From the NCBI GenBank assembly GCA_034434335.1, contig DAOTZS010000204.1, forward strand, positions 1-18,215: a stretch of 18,215 bases of DNA, read 5' to 3'. The notes beneath the pieces were generated by a model. That model saw only the letters and a list, made by a program, of their open reading frames with translations, was not told where the DNA came from and searched no databases. The translations under genes were made by a program, and so were the position numbers. This DNA comes from DAOTZS01 sp034434335. GTDB lineage: Bacteria; Chloroflexota; Anaerolineae; CG2-30-64-16. Below, piece after piece: positions 5,797 through 13,651 of this stretch. Every line of letters begins with the position of its first letter. Within the stretch, counting starts at the first letter, position 1.

Positions 5797-7577
5797 AAAG
5801 GGAGAGCACACGCTGGACGCACTACACCATCTCCACCGAGCTGCCAGAGCCGCAACAGGCTGGTGAAGAAGAAACCCTCCCGCCGGCCGAGGCGCGCAGC
5901 GTGCTGATTGGCCGCGCCCGTCTGCCGGCAGCCATCTTCCTGGCCATCCTTCTGATCCTCTTCGTCAGGCTGGCCTACTGGCAACTGTTGGGGACAACAC
6001 CTGAACCCGGGCCCCCGGCTGTGCAGGCTGCCGAGCCCAGCCGGGGGCGTATTGTTGATACCAACGGCCTCCTGCTGGCTACGGACAACTTCATATGGGA
6101 GATCTACGCCAATCCCAACCAGTTCCGCCAGTCTGACGAGCAGGCCACCCTCGCCGATGAGCTGGCCAGCATCATGGGCGGCTCCGCAGAGGAAATACGT
6201 AACCTCCTGTTGAGCAGCGATGCCCCCTTGCTGACGTTGCGAATCGGAGCCTCCGAGGAGCAGTGTCAGGCTGTGCAGGCTCTGGAACGGCCATCTGTTT
6301 TCTGGTGTGCAGCGCGGCGCACCCGCGCCTACCCCATGGGCCCTCTGGCAGCCCACCTGCTTGGCTTCGCCAACTACTCTCTGATCGGTGTTTATGGAGT
6401 GGAGGCCAGCTACGACGCCTGGCTGCGCGCCGATATGGAGTGGCCGCTTCAGCGCCTGCCAGGAGCTCCTCAACCCATACCAGAAGCATGGAAACTCTAC
6501 CTGCCCTCGCCTGGCGGCCGTGACCTGGTCTTACACCTCCACGCGCCCCTCCAGCACATGGTCGAAACGCGGCTGGCTGAGGCTCTGCGCTTCTACGAAG
6601 CTGAGGCTGGCACCATCATCATCCTCGACCCCCGCACGGGTGGCATCCTGGCGCTGGCCAACCTGCCCACATTTGACCCCAACAACTACTCGGAGGTGAG
6701 CCAGGAGGTGTGGGTGAACCCGGCCGTCAGCCAGATCTTCGAGCCCGGTTCGGTATTCAAGCTGATCACGATGGCAGCCGCCCTGGACACCGGCCTGGCC
6801 ACACCCGATACCATCCTGGAGGATGAAGGGTATCTCCAGGTGGCAGATCGCTTCATCCGCAATGCCGAGCGCAAGAAGTACGGCCAGATCACCCTCAGGG
6901 ACACGCTGGCCAAATCCGTCAACGTGGTTACGGCCAAGCTCTGCCTGGAGCTCGGGCCAGAGATCTTCTATCGCTATGTGCACCTGTTCGGCTTCGGCAA
7001 GTTGACCGAGATTGACCTCCCGCTGGAAGGATACGGGATCGTCAAGGAGCCCGGCAACCCGCTCTGGAGTTATTTCGATCAGGCAACTAATTCCTTTGGC
7101 CAGGGCATCTCGGTGACCGCCATTCAGATGATCAACGCTGTGGCCGCCATCGCCAATGGTGGCACCCTGTTGCAGCCTCAGGTCGTGCGGGGCCTGATCT
7201 GGAATGGCCAGATGTACACCGTGCCTCCACGGGTGTTGGGCTACCCGATCAAGCCCGAGACGGCACGTACCCTGACCGAGATGATGGTCTATACGGTCGA
7301 GAAGTCTGCCTATCCCAACCTGGTGCCCGGCTTTCGAGTAGCAGGCAAGACCGGCACGGCCGAGATCCCCACCGAACAGGGATATACTGCCCAGGAAACG
7401 ATCACCAGCTTCGTGGGCTTCCTGCCAGCCGACGATCCACAGATTGTGATCCTGGTGAAGCTCGTGAAGCCCAAGCGTGCACGGTGGGCAGAACAGGTGG
7501 CTGTGCCGGTCTTCAGCCAGGTGGCGCAGGATGCCGTTCAGGCCCTGAAGATGCAACCTGGCGGGCATCTGCCCTAA
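5793..7577 (+). CDS. ftsI: Septal peptidoglycan transpeptidase FtsI (class B PBP)
   Basis: D,D-transpeptidase that crosslinks septal peptidoglycan with FtsW. With ATG at 5793 it has 594 residues: a charged cytoplasmic tail (1-44), one membrane anchor (about 45-62), a PBP dimerisation domain beginning at SRGRIVDTNG, and a transpeptidase domain. The catalytic motifs are complete: SVFK with Ser320 (EPGSVFKLIT), SVN at 375 and KTGT at 519 (VAGKTGTAEI). No PASTA domains follow. The 5793 start gives a 4-nt overlap with ftsL; in-frame GTG 5772 and ATG 5778 are alternatives adding 5-7 residues. The downstream gap to murF is 66 nt and holds nothing notable. The assignment as FtsI, not an elongation PBP, comes from the dcw context. 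Confidence 0.95.
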   Translation: MKRESTRWTHYTISTELPEPQQAGEEETLPPAEARSVLIGRARLPAAIFLAILLILFVRLAYWQLLGTTPEPGPPAVQAAEPSRGRIVDTNGLLLATDNFIWEIYANPNQFRQSDEQATLADELASIMGGSAEEIRNLLLSSDAPLLTLRIGASEEQCQAVQALERPSVFWCAARRTRAYPMGPLAAHLLGFANYSLIGVYGVEASYDAWLRADMEWPLQRLPGAPQPIPEAWKLYLPSPGGRDLVLHLHAPLQHMVETRLAEALRFYEAEAGTIIILDPRTGGILALANLPTFDPNNYSEVSQEVWVNPAVSQIFEPGSVFKLITMAAALDTGLATPDTILEDEGYLQVADRFIRNAERKKYGQITLRDTLAKSVNVVTAKLCLELGPEIFYRYVHLFGFGKLTEIDLPLEGYGIVKEPGNPLWSYFDQATNSFGQGISVTAIQMINAVAAIANGGTLLQPQVVRGLIWNGQMYTVPPRVLGYPIKPETARTLTEMMVYTVEKSAYPNLVPGFRVAGKTGTAEIPTEQGYTAQETITSFVGFLPADDPQIVILVKLVKPKRARWAEQVAVPVFSQVAQDAVQALKMQPGGHLP

Positions 7578-7643
7578 TGAGGGTCTGCGGTCCGGTGCGC
7601 GGGGTGGGACCCAATATCAACTGCACGTCGTCCCAGGAGATGT

Positions 7644-9146
7644 ATGTTGACCCTCAGCGACGTCTGGCAGGGGCTAATAGGGGCGTCGGTGTCCGTACCG
7701 CCCGAGTTGGTGGGCCAGCCAATCACTTCTGTCGTAATTGACTCTCGGGCCGCGCAACCCGGTTCACTGTTTGTCGCCTTGCGCGGGGAAAAGAGCGACG
7801 GCCATCTGTATCTGGCCGACGCGTTCACGAGAGGGGCGCGGGCAGCTATTGCCGAAGCGCGGGCCATGGAGCTGGGGATCACGGCCACCTTCGTCTCGCA
7901 AGACGGCACCCTTATCCGTCCCGAGGTGGGAATCTCCGGCGAAGAAGCGGCCGGCTTGCCTTATGTCTTTCTCGCGCCGGATAGCCTGGCAGCTCTGCAA
8001 AAGGTGGCTGCGCATTGGCGGGCTCAGATGCCGGCCGTGGTGATAGGGGTCACCGGCAGCGTGGGCAAAACCAGCACCAAGGAAATGGTGGCCAACGTGC
8101 TATCCCAGCGCTTTGTGACCCTGCGCAGCAGCGGCAACCTGAACAACGAGATCGGCCTGCCGCTGACCTTACTGCAGTTAACCCCTGCCCATGAGCGCGC
8201 GGTGCTGGAGATGGGGATGTACGCGCTGGGCGAGATAGCCCACCTGTGTACGCTGGCCAGACCGCGGATTGGGGTGGTAACCAATGTCGGGCCGACCCAC
8301 CTGGAGCGGCTGGGCACCATCGAACGCATCGCCCAGGCCAAGGCCGAGCTCGTCCAGGCCCTGCCCCCCGCCGAGGAAGGGGGAGTGGCCATCCTCAATG
8401 CGGATGATCCGCTGGTGCGCGCCATGGCCGGCCTGACCCGGGCCCGGGTTTTCACTTACGGCCTGAACCCGGCCAGCGACGTGTGGGCCGACGAGATCAT
8501 GAGCCTGGGGTTGGATGGCATCCGCTTCCGGCTGCACTATGGCCAGGAGTCGTTCCACCTGCGGCTGCCGATCTTGGGTCGGCACAGTGTGCATACTGCC
8601 CTGCGCGGCGCGGCGGTCGGCCTGGTCGAACACCTGAGCTGGACGGAGATCATCGCCGGCCTGCAAGAAGTGCGTGGTCAACTGCGCATCCTCGTGGTGC
8701 GTGGGCTGCGCGACACTACCTTGATTGACGATACTTACAATGCCAGCCCAGCTTCCATGTTGGCCGCGCTCAACCTGCTGGAAGATATCATGCACGACCC
8801 CCAGCGCGCTCAGGCCGGCGAGCAACGCTATATCGCCGTGCTGGGCGACATGTACGAGCTGGGGTCCTATGAGGAAACGGGGCATCGGCTGGTGGGCGGC
8901 CGGGCTGCCCAGGTGGTGCACAAACTGGTCACCGTGGGCCGGCGAGCCCGCTGGATCGCTGAAGAGGCGCTGGCCAGCGGCATGCAACCGGCCGACGTCC
9001 ACATCACCGACAACAACGCCGATGCCATAGCTGTCCTACTGGGCCTGATCAGGCCGGGAGACGTGGTGCTGGTCAAAGGATCTCGGGCCGCCGCCATGGA
9101 AACCATTGTGGACGCGCTCTCTCGACCACGGCCAACGGGGAGTTGA
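7644..9146 (+). CDS. murF: UDP-MurNAc-tripeptide:D-Ala-D-Ala ligase MurF
   Basis: ATP-dependent Mur ligase adding D-Ala-D-Ala to make UDP-MurNAc-pentapeptide in the cytoplasm. It has 500 residues in three domains: an N-terminal substrate domain (SVVIDSRAAQPGSLFVALRG), a central ATPase with the P-loop GVTGSVGKTSTKE (Lys142), and a C-terminal domain with DDTYNASPASMLAALNLL. MurF-specific stretches are GNLNNEIGLPLTLLQL, VLEMGMYALGEIAHL and NVGPTHLERLGTIERIAQAK; these separate it from MurE. ATG at 7644 follows AGGAG at only 4 nt, so TTG 7647 is a possible alternative. murE, which usually precedes murF, is absent from the window. mraY starts 6 nt after the stop. Confidence 0.95.
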   Translation: MLTLSDVWQGLIGASVSVPPELVGQPITSVVIDSRAAQPGSLFVALRGEKSDGHLYLADAFTRGARAAIAEARAMELGITATFVSQDGTLIRPEVGISGEEAAGLPYVFLAPDSLAALQKVAAHWRAQMPAVVIGVTGSVGKTSTKEMVANVLSQRFVTLRSSGNLNNEIGLPLTLLQLTPAHERAVLEMGMYALGEIAHLCTLARPRIGVVTNVGPTHLERLGTIERIAQAKAELVQALPPAEEGGVAILNADDPLVRAMAGLTRARVFTYGLNPASDVWADEIMSLGLDGIRFRLHYGQESFHLRLPILGRHSVHTALRGAAVGLVEHLSWTEIIAGLQEVRGQLRILVVRGLRDTTLIDDTYNASPASMLAALNLLEDIMHDPQRAQAGEQRYIAVLGDMYELGSYEETGHRLVGGRAAQVVHKLVTVGRRARWIAEEALASGMQPADVHITDNNADAIAVLLGLIRPGDVVLVKGSRAAAMETIVDALSRPRPTGS

Positions 9147-9152
9147 TGCGCC

Positions 9153-10223
9153 ATGCTTGAAAAGGCACCCATGTCGTTCGCCCTCACCCTGGCCACCATT
9201 TCTTTCCTGCTGGCCGTGATCTGGGGCCGGCCGCTCATCACCGAACTGCGTCGCCGGCGTATCGGCAAACAGATCCGGATCGAGGGGCCAAACTCCCACC
9301 AGATCAAGACCGGCACGCCCACCATGGGCGGCATCATGATCCTGACCCCCGTGTTCCTGATCACGGTTGTCCTGAACCTGGCCAATTTCCTCAGCGGCGT
9401 TGAATGGGGCAAAGCGATCTTGCGGCTCTTCAACTTTGCCGAGGGCAGCCCCCTCATCGGCAAGTCGATCCTGGTGCCCCTGTTGGTGATGATCTCCTTC
9501 GGTTTCCTGGGCGCCCAGGACGACCTGGCCGGGGTGCGCGGCAAACGTTCCGACGGGCAGGGGATGCTGGCCAGGTTTAAGGCCCTTTACCAGGTGGTGC
9601 TGGCGCTGATCACCAGCCTGGGGCTCTACTTCTTCCTGGGCCTCCACAGCGTGGCAATCCCGGGGGTAAGGGAGAAGATCAACATCGGCCTGGCCTATAT
9701 ACCCATTGCCATGTTCATTATTGTGGGTTCCTCTAATGCCGTGAACCTGACCGATGGGCTGGATGGCCTGGCCGGCTCCACGGCGGCGGTGGCGTTTGTT
9801 GCCTATGGCATCATCGCCTATCTGCAGGGGCAATACCCCTTGATGTCTTTCTGCTTTACGGTGGTGGGCGCGCTGTTTGCCTTCCTCTGGTATAACGCGC
9901 ACCCGGCCGAGCTGTTCATGGGGGATACAGGCTCCCTGGCGCTGGGAGCTACCCTGGGAGTGGTAGCCCTGATGACCGGGCAGTGGCTTCTGCTGCCCGT
10001 GGTCGGGCTGGTCTTCGTTGCGGAGGCTCTCTCCGATATCCTCCAGGTGGGCTATTTCAAATGGACCAAACGGCGCACCGGCCAGGGCAAACGGATTTTC
10101 AAGATGGCACCGTTGCACCACCATTTTGAGCTGCTGGGCTGGTCCGAAACGCATGTGGTGCAGCGTTTTTTCCTGATCGGTATCCTGGCAGGGATGTTGG
10201 GGGTTGCTCTGGCCCTGCTGTGA
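9153..10223 (+). CDS. mraY: Phospho-MurNAc-pentapeptide transferase MraY
   Basis: Polytopic membrane enzyme that transfers phospho-MurNAc-pentapeptide to undecaprenyl phosphate, making lipid I. It is 356 residues with about ten hydrophobic segments. Family motifs: HQIKTGTPTMGGIMIL, the paired aspartates QDDLAGVRGKRSDGQGML, SSNAVNLTDGLDGLAGST, LFMGDTGSLALGA (Mg-binding Asp) and MAPLHHHFELLGWSE. The usual DDxxK reads DDLAG, so the lysine is replaced by glycine; the later RFKALYQ matches the family's conserved K-x-x-x-Q area. ATG at 9153 is supported by GGGGAG about 10 nt upstream, overlapping the murF end; ATG 9171 is an alternative. Confidence 0.95.
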   Translation: MLEKAPMSFALTLATISFLLAVIWGRPLITELRRRRIGKQIRIEGPNSHQIKTGTPTMGGIMILTPVFLITVVLNLANFLSGVEWGKAILRLFNFAEGSPLIGKSILVPLLVMISFGFLGAQDDLAGVRGKRSDGQGMLARFKALYQVVLALITSLGLYFFLGLHSVAIPGVREKINIGLAYIPIAMFIIVGSSNAVNLTDGLDGLAGSTAAVAFVAYGIIAYLQGQYPLMSFCFTVVGALFAFLWYNAHPAELFMGDTGSLALGATLGVVALMTGQWLLLPVVGLVFVAEALSDILQVGYFKWTKRRTGQGKRIFKMAPLHHHFELLGWSETHVVQRFFLIGILAGMLGVALALL

Positions 10224-10236
10224 GGCATGGCGGGCA

Positions 10237-10758
10237 GTGGACGAGGTAATTCAGTTTCGCGGCATCCTGCCGCCTGAGGAAGGGAGCTCACAAGGCCGGC
10301 GTTACATGCCACCCCCGAGCAAGGCCAGCGCGGGCGGCCTGATCCTCAACGCGCTTGCGCCCTTGCGGGGGGAGCTGGACGCGGCGCTGGCGCGCGGTGA
10401 TCGGGAGGCCGCGACGCGCCTTGCCTACCGCGCCCTGAGCCAGGTGGCCGATGCGCTGGCCGCCTGCCGGGGTGACACCCTTCAGGCCTGGCAGGTACGG
10501 GTCCATGCCCTGCTGGTGGAGCTGGAATCCCTGCCCCTGGAACCCCAACCCGATGGCACCCTGGCCGAACGGGGCACGGCGGTGCGCGTCAGCTACCGCA
10601 ACTGGGCCATCAGCCGGGCAGAGGCCGAGTCTTGGGCTAACAACCTGGCCGAACGCTTCCAGGCCCTATGGCCTGGGGCCTGGATTGTCTTTCCATCCAT
10701 CACAAGTGGCGCGAGCCGTACGCCAGCTCACACTTCGGCCTTGGGAGTGGCAAGATGA
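10237..10758 (+). CDS. Hypothetical protein between mraY and murD
   Basis: Not recognised. From GTG at 10237 (GAGG 11 nt upstream) it has 173 residues; ATG at 10306 would give 150. No membrane segment or signal peptide. The N-tail is proline/glycine rich; then comes an Ala/Arg/Leu-rich part that looks helical (LRGELDAALARGDREAATRL, LSQVADALAACRGDTLQAW, VRVHALLVELESL), and finally a segment with RVSYRNWAISRAEAESWANN and ERFQALWPGAWIVFPS. Its stop overlaps the murD ATG (ATGA) and it begins 13 nt after mraY, so it is very probably a real, co-translated gene of the operon. The last ~20 residues look like non-conserved tail. Confidence 0.7.
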   Translation: MDEVIQFRGILPPEEGSSQGRRYMPPPSKASAGGLILNALAPLRGELDAALARGDREAATRLAYRALSQVADALAACRGDTLQAWQVRVHALLVELESLPLEPQPDGTLAERGTAVRVSYRNWAISRAEAESWANNLAERFQALWPGAWIVFPSITSGASRTPAHTSALGVAR

Positions 10759-12263
10759 AGGTAGCAGGCAAGGTCAGAAGTCCAGCCCTCGACTATGCCC
10801 ATCGCCGCGTGACCATCTTGGGGATGGCCCGCCAGGGCATGGCTACAGCTCGCTTCTTCCTGGCGGCAGGGGCGCGGGTGACTGTCAGTGACCTGCGGCC
10901 GGCTGAGCAGTTGGCCCACGCCCGCGCCGAGTTGGAAGCTTACGCGGCCCAGCACGCGGCCTTGGGCTCCAGCGCTTTGCGCTTCGCCTTAGGAGGGCAT
11001 CCAGAGTGGCTGCTGGATGAGACAGACCTGCTCTGCCTGAGCGGCGGCGTCTCTCCTGCCATCCCCTTCGTGCGCGAGGCGGTAGCACGTGGCATCCCGC
11101 TGAGCAATGACAGCCAGCTCACGTTGCATCATTGCCCTGTCCCCATCATCGGCATCACTGGCTCGGCCGGCAAGACCACCACTACCACCCTGGTGGGCCT
11201 GATGCTGGAGGCGGCAGGGTATGTGGTCCACGTGGGGGGCAACATAGGCACCCCCTTGCTGGACAGGTTGGATGCCATCGGCCCGGGCGACAAAGTTGTC
11301 CTGGAGCTTTCCAGTTTCCAGTTGGAGCTCTTTGACCAGCCCCTGGCCGGGACGTGTCGCAGCCCGGCCATTGCCGCCATCCTCAACATCACGCCCAACC
11401 ATCTGGACCGGCACCCGTCCATGGGCCATTATGCGGCAGCCAAGGCCAACATCTTGCGCTTCCAGGGGCCCGGTGACACCTGCGTGCTCAACGCCGATGA
11501 TCGCTATACGGGGCCGTGGTGGCGCATGGGCCGCTGCGAGATCCCGGCTGATCATGGCCACGAGGAGGTATATTTCCCGCTCCAGGCCCATCGCGTGGCC
11601 TTCAGCCTCATAGAGGAGTTGCCCGAAGGTGCCTTCTTGCGCGGGGACCTGCTGATCTGGCGGCAGGCTGGCCTGCCCGATACGCTCATCTGCCGGGCTC
11701 ACGATGTGCGGCTCAGGGGGCGTCACAACCTGGCCAACATCCTGGCTGCCTGCTGCCTGGCCGGCGCGGCTGGGGCAGATGTGGCTGCCATGAGGCAGGT
11801 GGCGACCACCTTTGGCGGGGTCGAACATCGGCTGGAGATTGTTCGCCAGCAGGACGGAGTGCTGTGGGTCAACGACTCGATCGCCACCGCGCCGGAGCGC
11901 ACCGTGGCCGCGCTGCGTTCCTTTGCCGAGCCGATCGTACTGCTGGCCGGTGGCCGGGATAAGCAGTTACCCTGGGATGAGTGCGCGGCGGTGATCCACG
12001 AACGGGTGCGTCACGTGATCCTTTTCGGCGAAGCGGCGGAGTTGATCGGCGCCGCGCTGGCGCGTTACGAGCAGGAGACCGGAGCCGCGCCAGTGCCGGT
12101 CTCCCGCTGCCGCGATCTGGCCGAGGCGGTCTCGCTGGCGGCCAGGATCGCCCGCTCAGGGGATGTGGTGTTGCTCTCCCCTGGCGGGGCCAGCTTCGAT
12201 GCTTACCCCGACTTTGCTGCCCGCGGACAACACTTCCGGGCCCTGGTGGAGGCATTGCCGTGA
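10755..12263 (+). CDS. murD: UDP-MurNAc-L-Ala:D-Glu ligase MurD
   Basis: Mur ligase adding D-glutamate to UDP-MurNAc-L-Ala. It has 502 residues: an N-terminal Rossmann domain (RVTILGMARQGMATARFFL), an ATPase with P-loop GITGSAGKTTTTT (Lys140), VLELSSFQLELFDQP, NITPNHLDRHPSMGHYAAAK (the last Lys is in the position of the carbamylated lysine), RGRHNLANILAA, and a C-terminal domain with GVEHRLEIV, VNDSIATAPERT, LLAGGRDKQLPW and LLSPGGASFDAYPDF. The motif NDSKATN of E. coli is NDSIATA here. The ATG at 10755 overlaps the preceding stop and is preceded by GGGAG; the open frame extends 29 codons upstream without family similarity. ftsW overlaps the end by 4 nt (GTGA). Confidence 0.96.
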   Translation: MKVAGKVRSPALDYAHRRVTILGMARQGMATARFFLAAGARVTVSDLRPAEQLAHARAELEAYAAQHAALGSSALRFALGGHPEWLLDETDLLCLSGGVSPAIPFVREAVARGIPLSNDSQLTLHHCPVPIIGITGSAGKTTTTTLVGLMLEAAGYVVHVGGNIGTPLLDRLDAIGPGDKVVLELSSFQLELFDQPLAGTCRSPAIAAILNITPNHLDRHPSMGHYAAAKANILRFQGPGDTCVLNADDRYTGPWWRMGRCEIPADHGHEEVYFPLQAHRVAFSLIEELPEGAFLRGDLLIWRQAGLPDTLICRAHDVRLRGRHNLANILAACCLAGAAGADVAAMRQVATTFGGVEHRLEIVRQQDGVLWVNDSIATAPERTVAALRSFAEPIVLLAGGRDKQLPWDECAAVIHERVRHVILFGEAAELIGAALARYEQETGAAPVPVSRCRDLAEAVSLAARIARSGDVVLLSPGGASFDAYPDFAARGQHFRALVEALP

Positions 12264-13651
12264 GTGCTCAGACCCGACAGGGACGCCGGGCCTCCGCGCC
12301 ACTTTCCCGGCCCGGTCGAGGCAGACGCTCAACCCTGGCTGGCGCCCTGGCAGGATTGGACTATCCCCTGGTGGCCATTGTGGCCACCTTGCTGGCCTTG
12401 GGGCTGGTGATGGTTTACAGCGCCAGCTTTATGCAGGCCCAGATCTCGTTTGGGAACCCGGCCTACTTCTTCGTCAGACAGGTCATCTGGGTAGCACTGG
12501 GGATTGGCGCTTTGCTTGTAATGGCCAACATCCCCTATCACTTCTGGCAGCGCATGGCACTGCCCATCATGGGGTTGGCTTTGGCCCTGCTGGTGGCAGT
12601 GCTGATCTTCGGCGAAGAGCGCTTTAACGCCCGTCGCACGTTCAGGGGCAGCATTCAGCCCAGCGAGTTCGCCAAGCTGGCAGTTGTAATCTACATCGCG
12701 GCCTGGATCTCGTCTAAGGGGAAACGGCTTGCCCAGGTAGACGCGGGGCTGATCCCCTTCGCCATCCTGATGGCCCTGATCACGACTTTGCTGGTGTTGG
12801 AGCCCAGCTTCAGCGTGGCGATTATTATCCTGGTGATCGGCACCACCATGTTTTTCGTGGGCGGCGGAGATGTCAAGCAGCTCCTGATCACGGCGGCCAT
12901 TGGATCATTGGTGTTGCTACTGTTGTTATGGCAATCGGGCTATGGCTTCCAGCGTATTACCGATTGGTGGCGCTCCCTGTCCGATCCCCAACAGGCTTCG
13001 TACCAGACCACCAAAGTGATGGAGATTTTGCGCAAACATATTGGCATCGGGACCAACCCTAGCAACTGGGAGGAGAAGATCCTGGTGCCGTTGCTGTGGA
13101 GCGACTATCTTTTCGCCAACGTAGGTGCTGATCTGGGCTTTGTGGGCACGGCAGGCGTAGTGGCCTTGTTCGCCGCCTTTGGGTACCGTGGCCTGGGGAT
13201 TGCGCTCAATGCGCCCGATCAATTCGGTGGACTCACAGCCATTGGCATCACGACCTGGATTCTCACCCAGGCGGCGATCCATATCAGTTCATCGCTGGCT
13301 CTCATCCCGGCGACCGGTCAGCCGCTGCCGTTTATGAGCTACGGCGGCTCGGCGATGCTGGCCTGCATGGCAGCAGTGGGCCTGTTGTTGAGCATCGCGC
13401 GCGTTTCTCAAGAGAAGAAAGCACCTTATGCGACTTTTGCTTTCGGGTGGAGGAACCGGCGGACACGTTTATCCGATCCTGGCCGTGGTCAGCGCGCTGA
13501 GGGAGCTCGCTCAAACCAGGGCGGACTTATCCAACCAGATGGCGGCAGAAAGGGCAAACCGCGCCGAGGCGCACAGGGAGGAGCAGTCGGAAGCAGCCCC
13601 GCCTCCCACGCCTCACCCAGAGGGCCGTCCCGAACCGGCCGGCGGCGCTGA
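12260..13651 (+). CDS. ftsW: SEDS glycosyltransferase FtsW, with long C-terminal tail overlapping murG
   Basis: SEDS-family lipid II polymerase of the divisome. GTG at 12260 (GTGA overlap with murD) gives 463 residues: a basic 33-residue N-tail, about ten membrane segments starting at DYPLVAIVATLLALGLVMVY, FRGSIQPSEFAKLAVVIYIA, a periplasmic loop near residues 265-290 (NWEEKILVPLLWSDYLFANV), and the signature PATGQPLPFMSYGGSAMLAC. The loop motif is divergent: family HTDFIFAxxxEELG reads WSDYLFANVGADLG, keeping Asp282. The SEDS core ends at about residue 387 (SIARVSQEKK). The frame then runs 76 more codons, basic and Gly/Pro/Ser-rich, across the start of murG (224-nt overlap). The tail could be real or the result of a lost stop. 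Confidence 0.92.
   Translation: MSAQTRQGRRASAPLSRPGRGRRSTLAGALAGLDYPLVAIVATLLALGLVMVYSASFMQAQISFGNPAYFFVRQVIWVALGIGALLVMANIPYHFWQRMALPIMGLALALLVAVLIFGEERFNARRTFRGSIQPSEFAKLAVVIYIAAWISSKGKRLAQVDAGLIPFAILMALITTLLVLEPSFSVAIIILVIGTTMFFVGGGDVKQLLITAAIGSLVLLLLLWQSGYGFQRITDWWRSLSDPQQASYQTTKVMEILRKHIGIGTNPSNWEEKILVPLLWSDYLFANVGADLGFVGTAGVVALFAAFGYRGLGIALNAPDQFGGLTAIGITTWILTQAAIHISSSLALIPATGQPLPFMSYGGSAMLACMAAVGLLLSIARVSQEKKAPYATFAFGWRNRRTRLSDPGRGQRAEGARSNQGGLIQPDGGRKGKPRRGAQGGAVGSSPASHASPRGPSRTGRRR

Noticed and set aside
7578..7643. Possible terminator between ftsI and murF
   Set aside because: Only short imperfect GC pairing (GGGTC with GACCC) and no T tract.
9036..10154. 372-codon open frame on the - strand
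   Set aside because: Antisense shadow of mraY in GC-rich DNA; the + strand has all MraY motifs.
10668..10754. Upstream extension of the murD frame
   Set aside because: The added 29 residues have no MurD similarity and overlap the preceding gene; ATG 10755 has a ribosome binding site.
11981..12259. Upstream extension of the ftsW frame into murD
   Set aside because: It overlaps conserved MurD C-terminal motifs, and GTG 12260 gives the usual 4-nt overlap and a plausible FtsW start.
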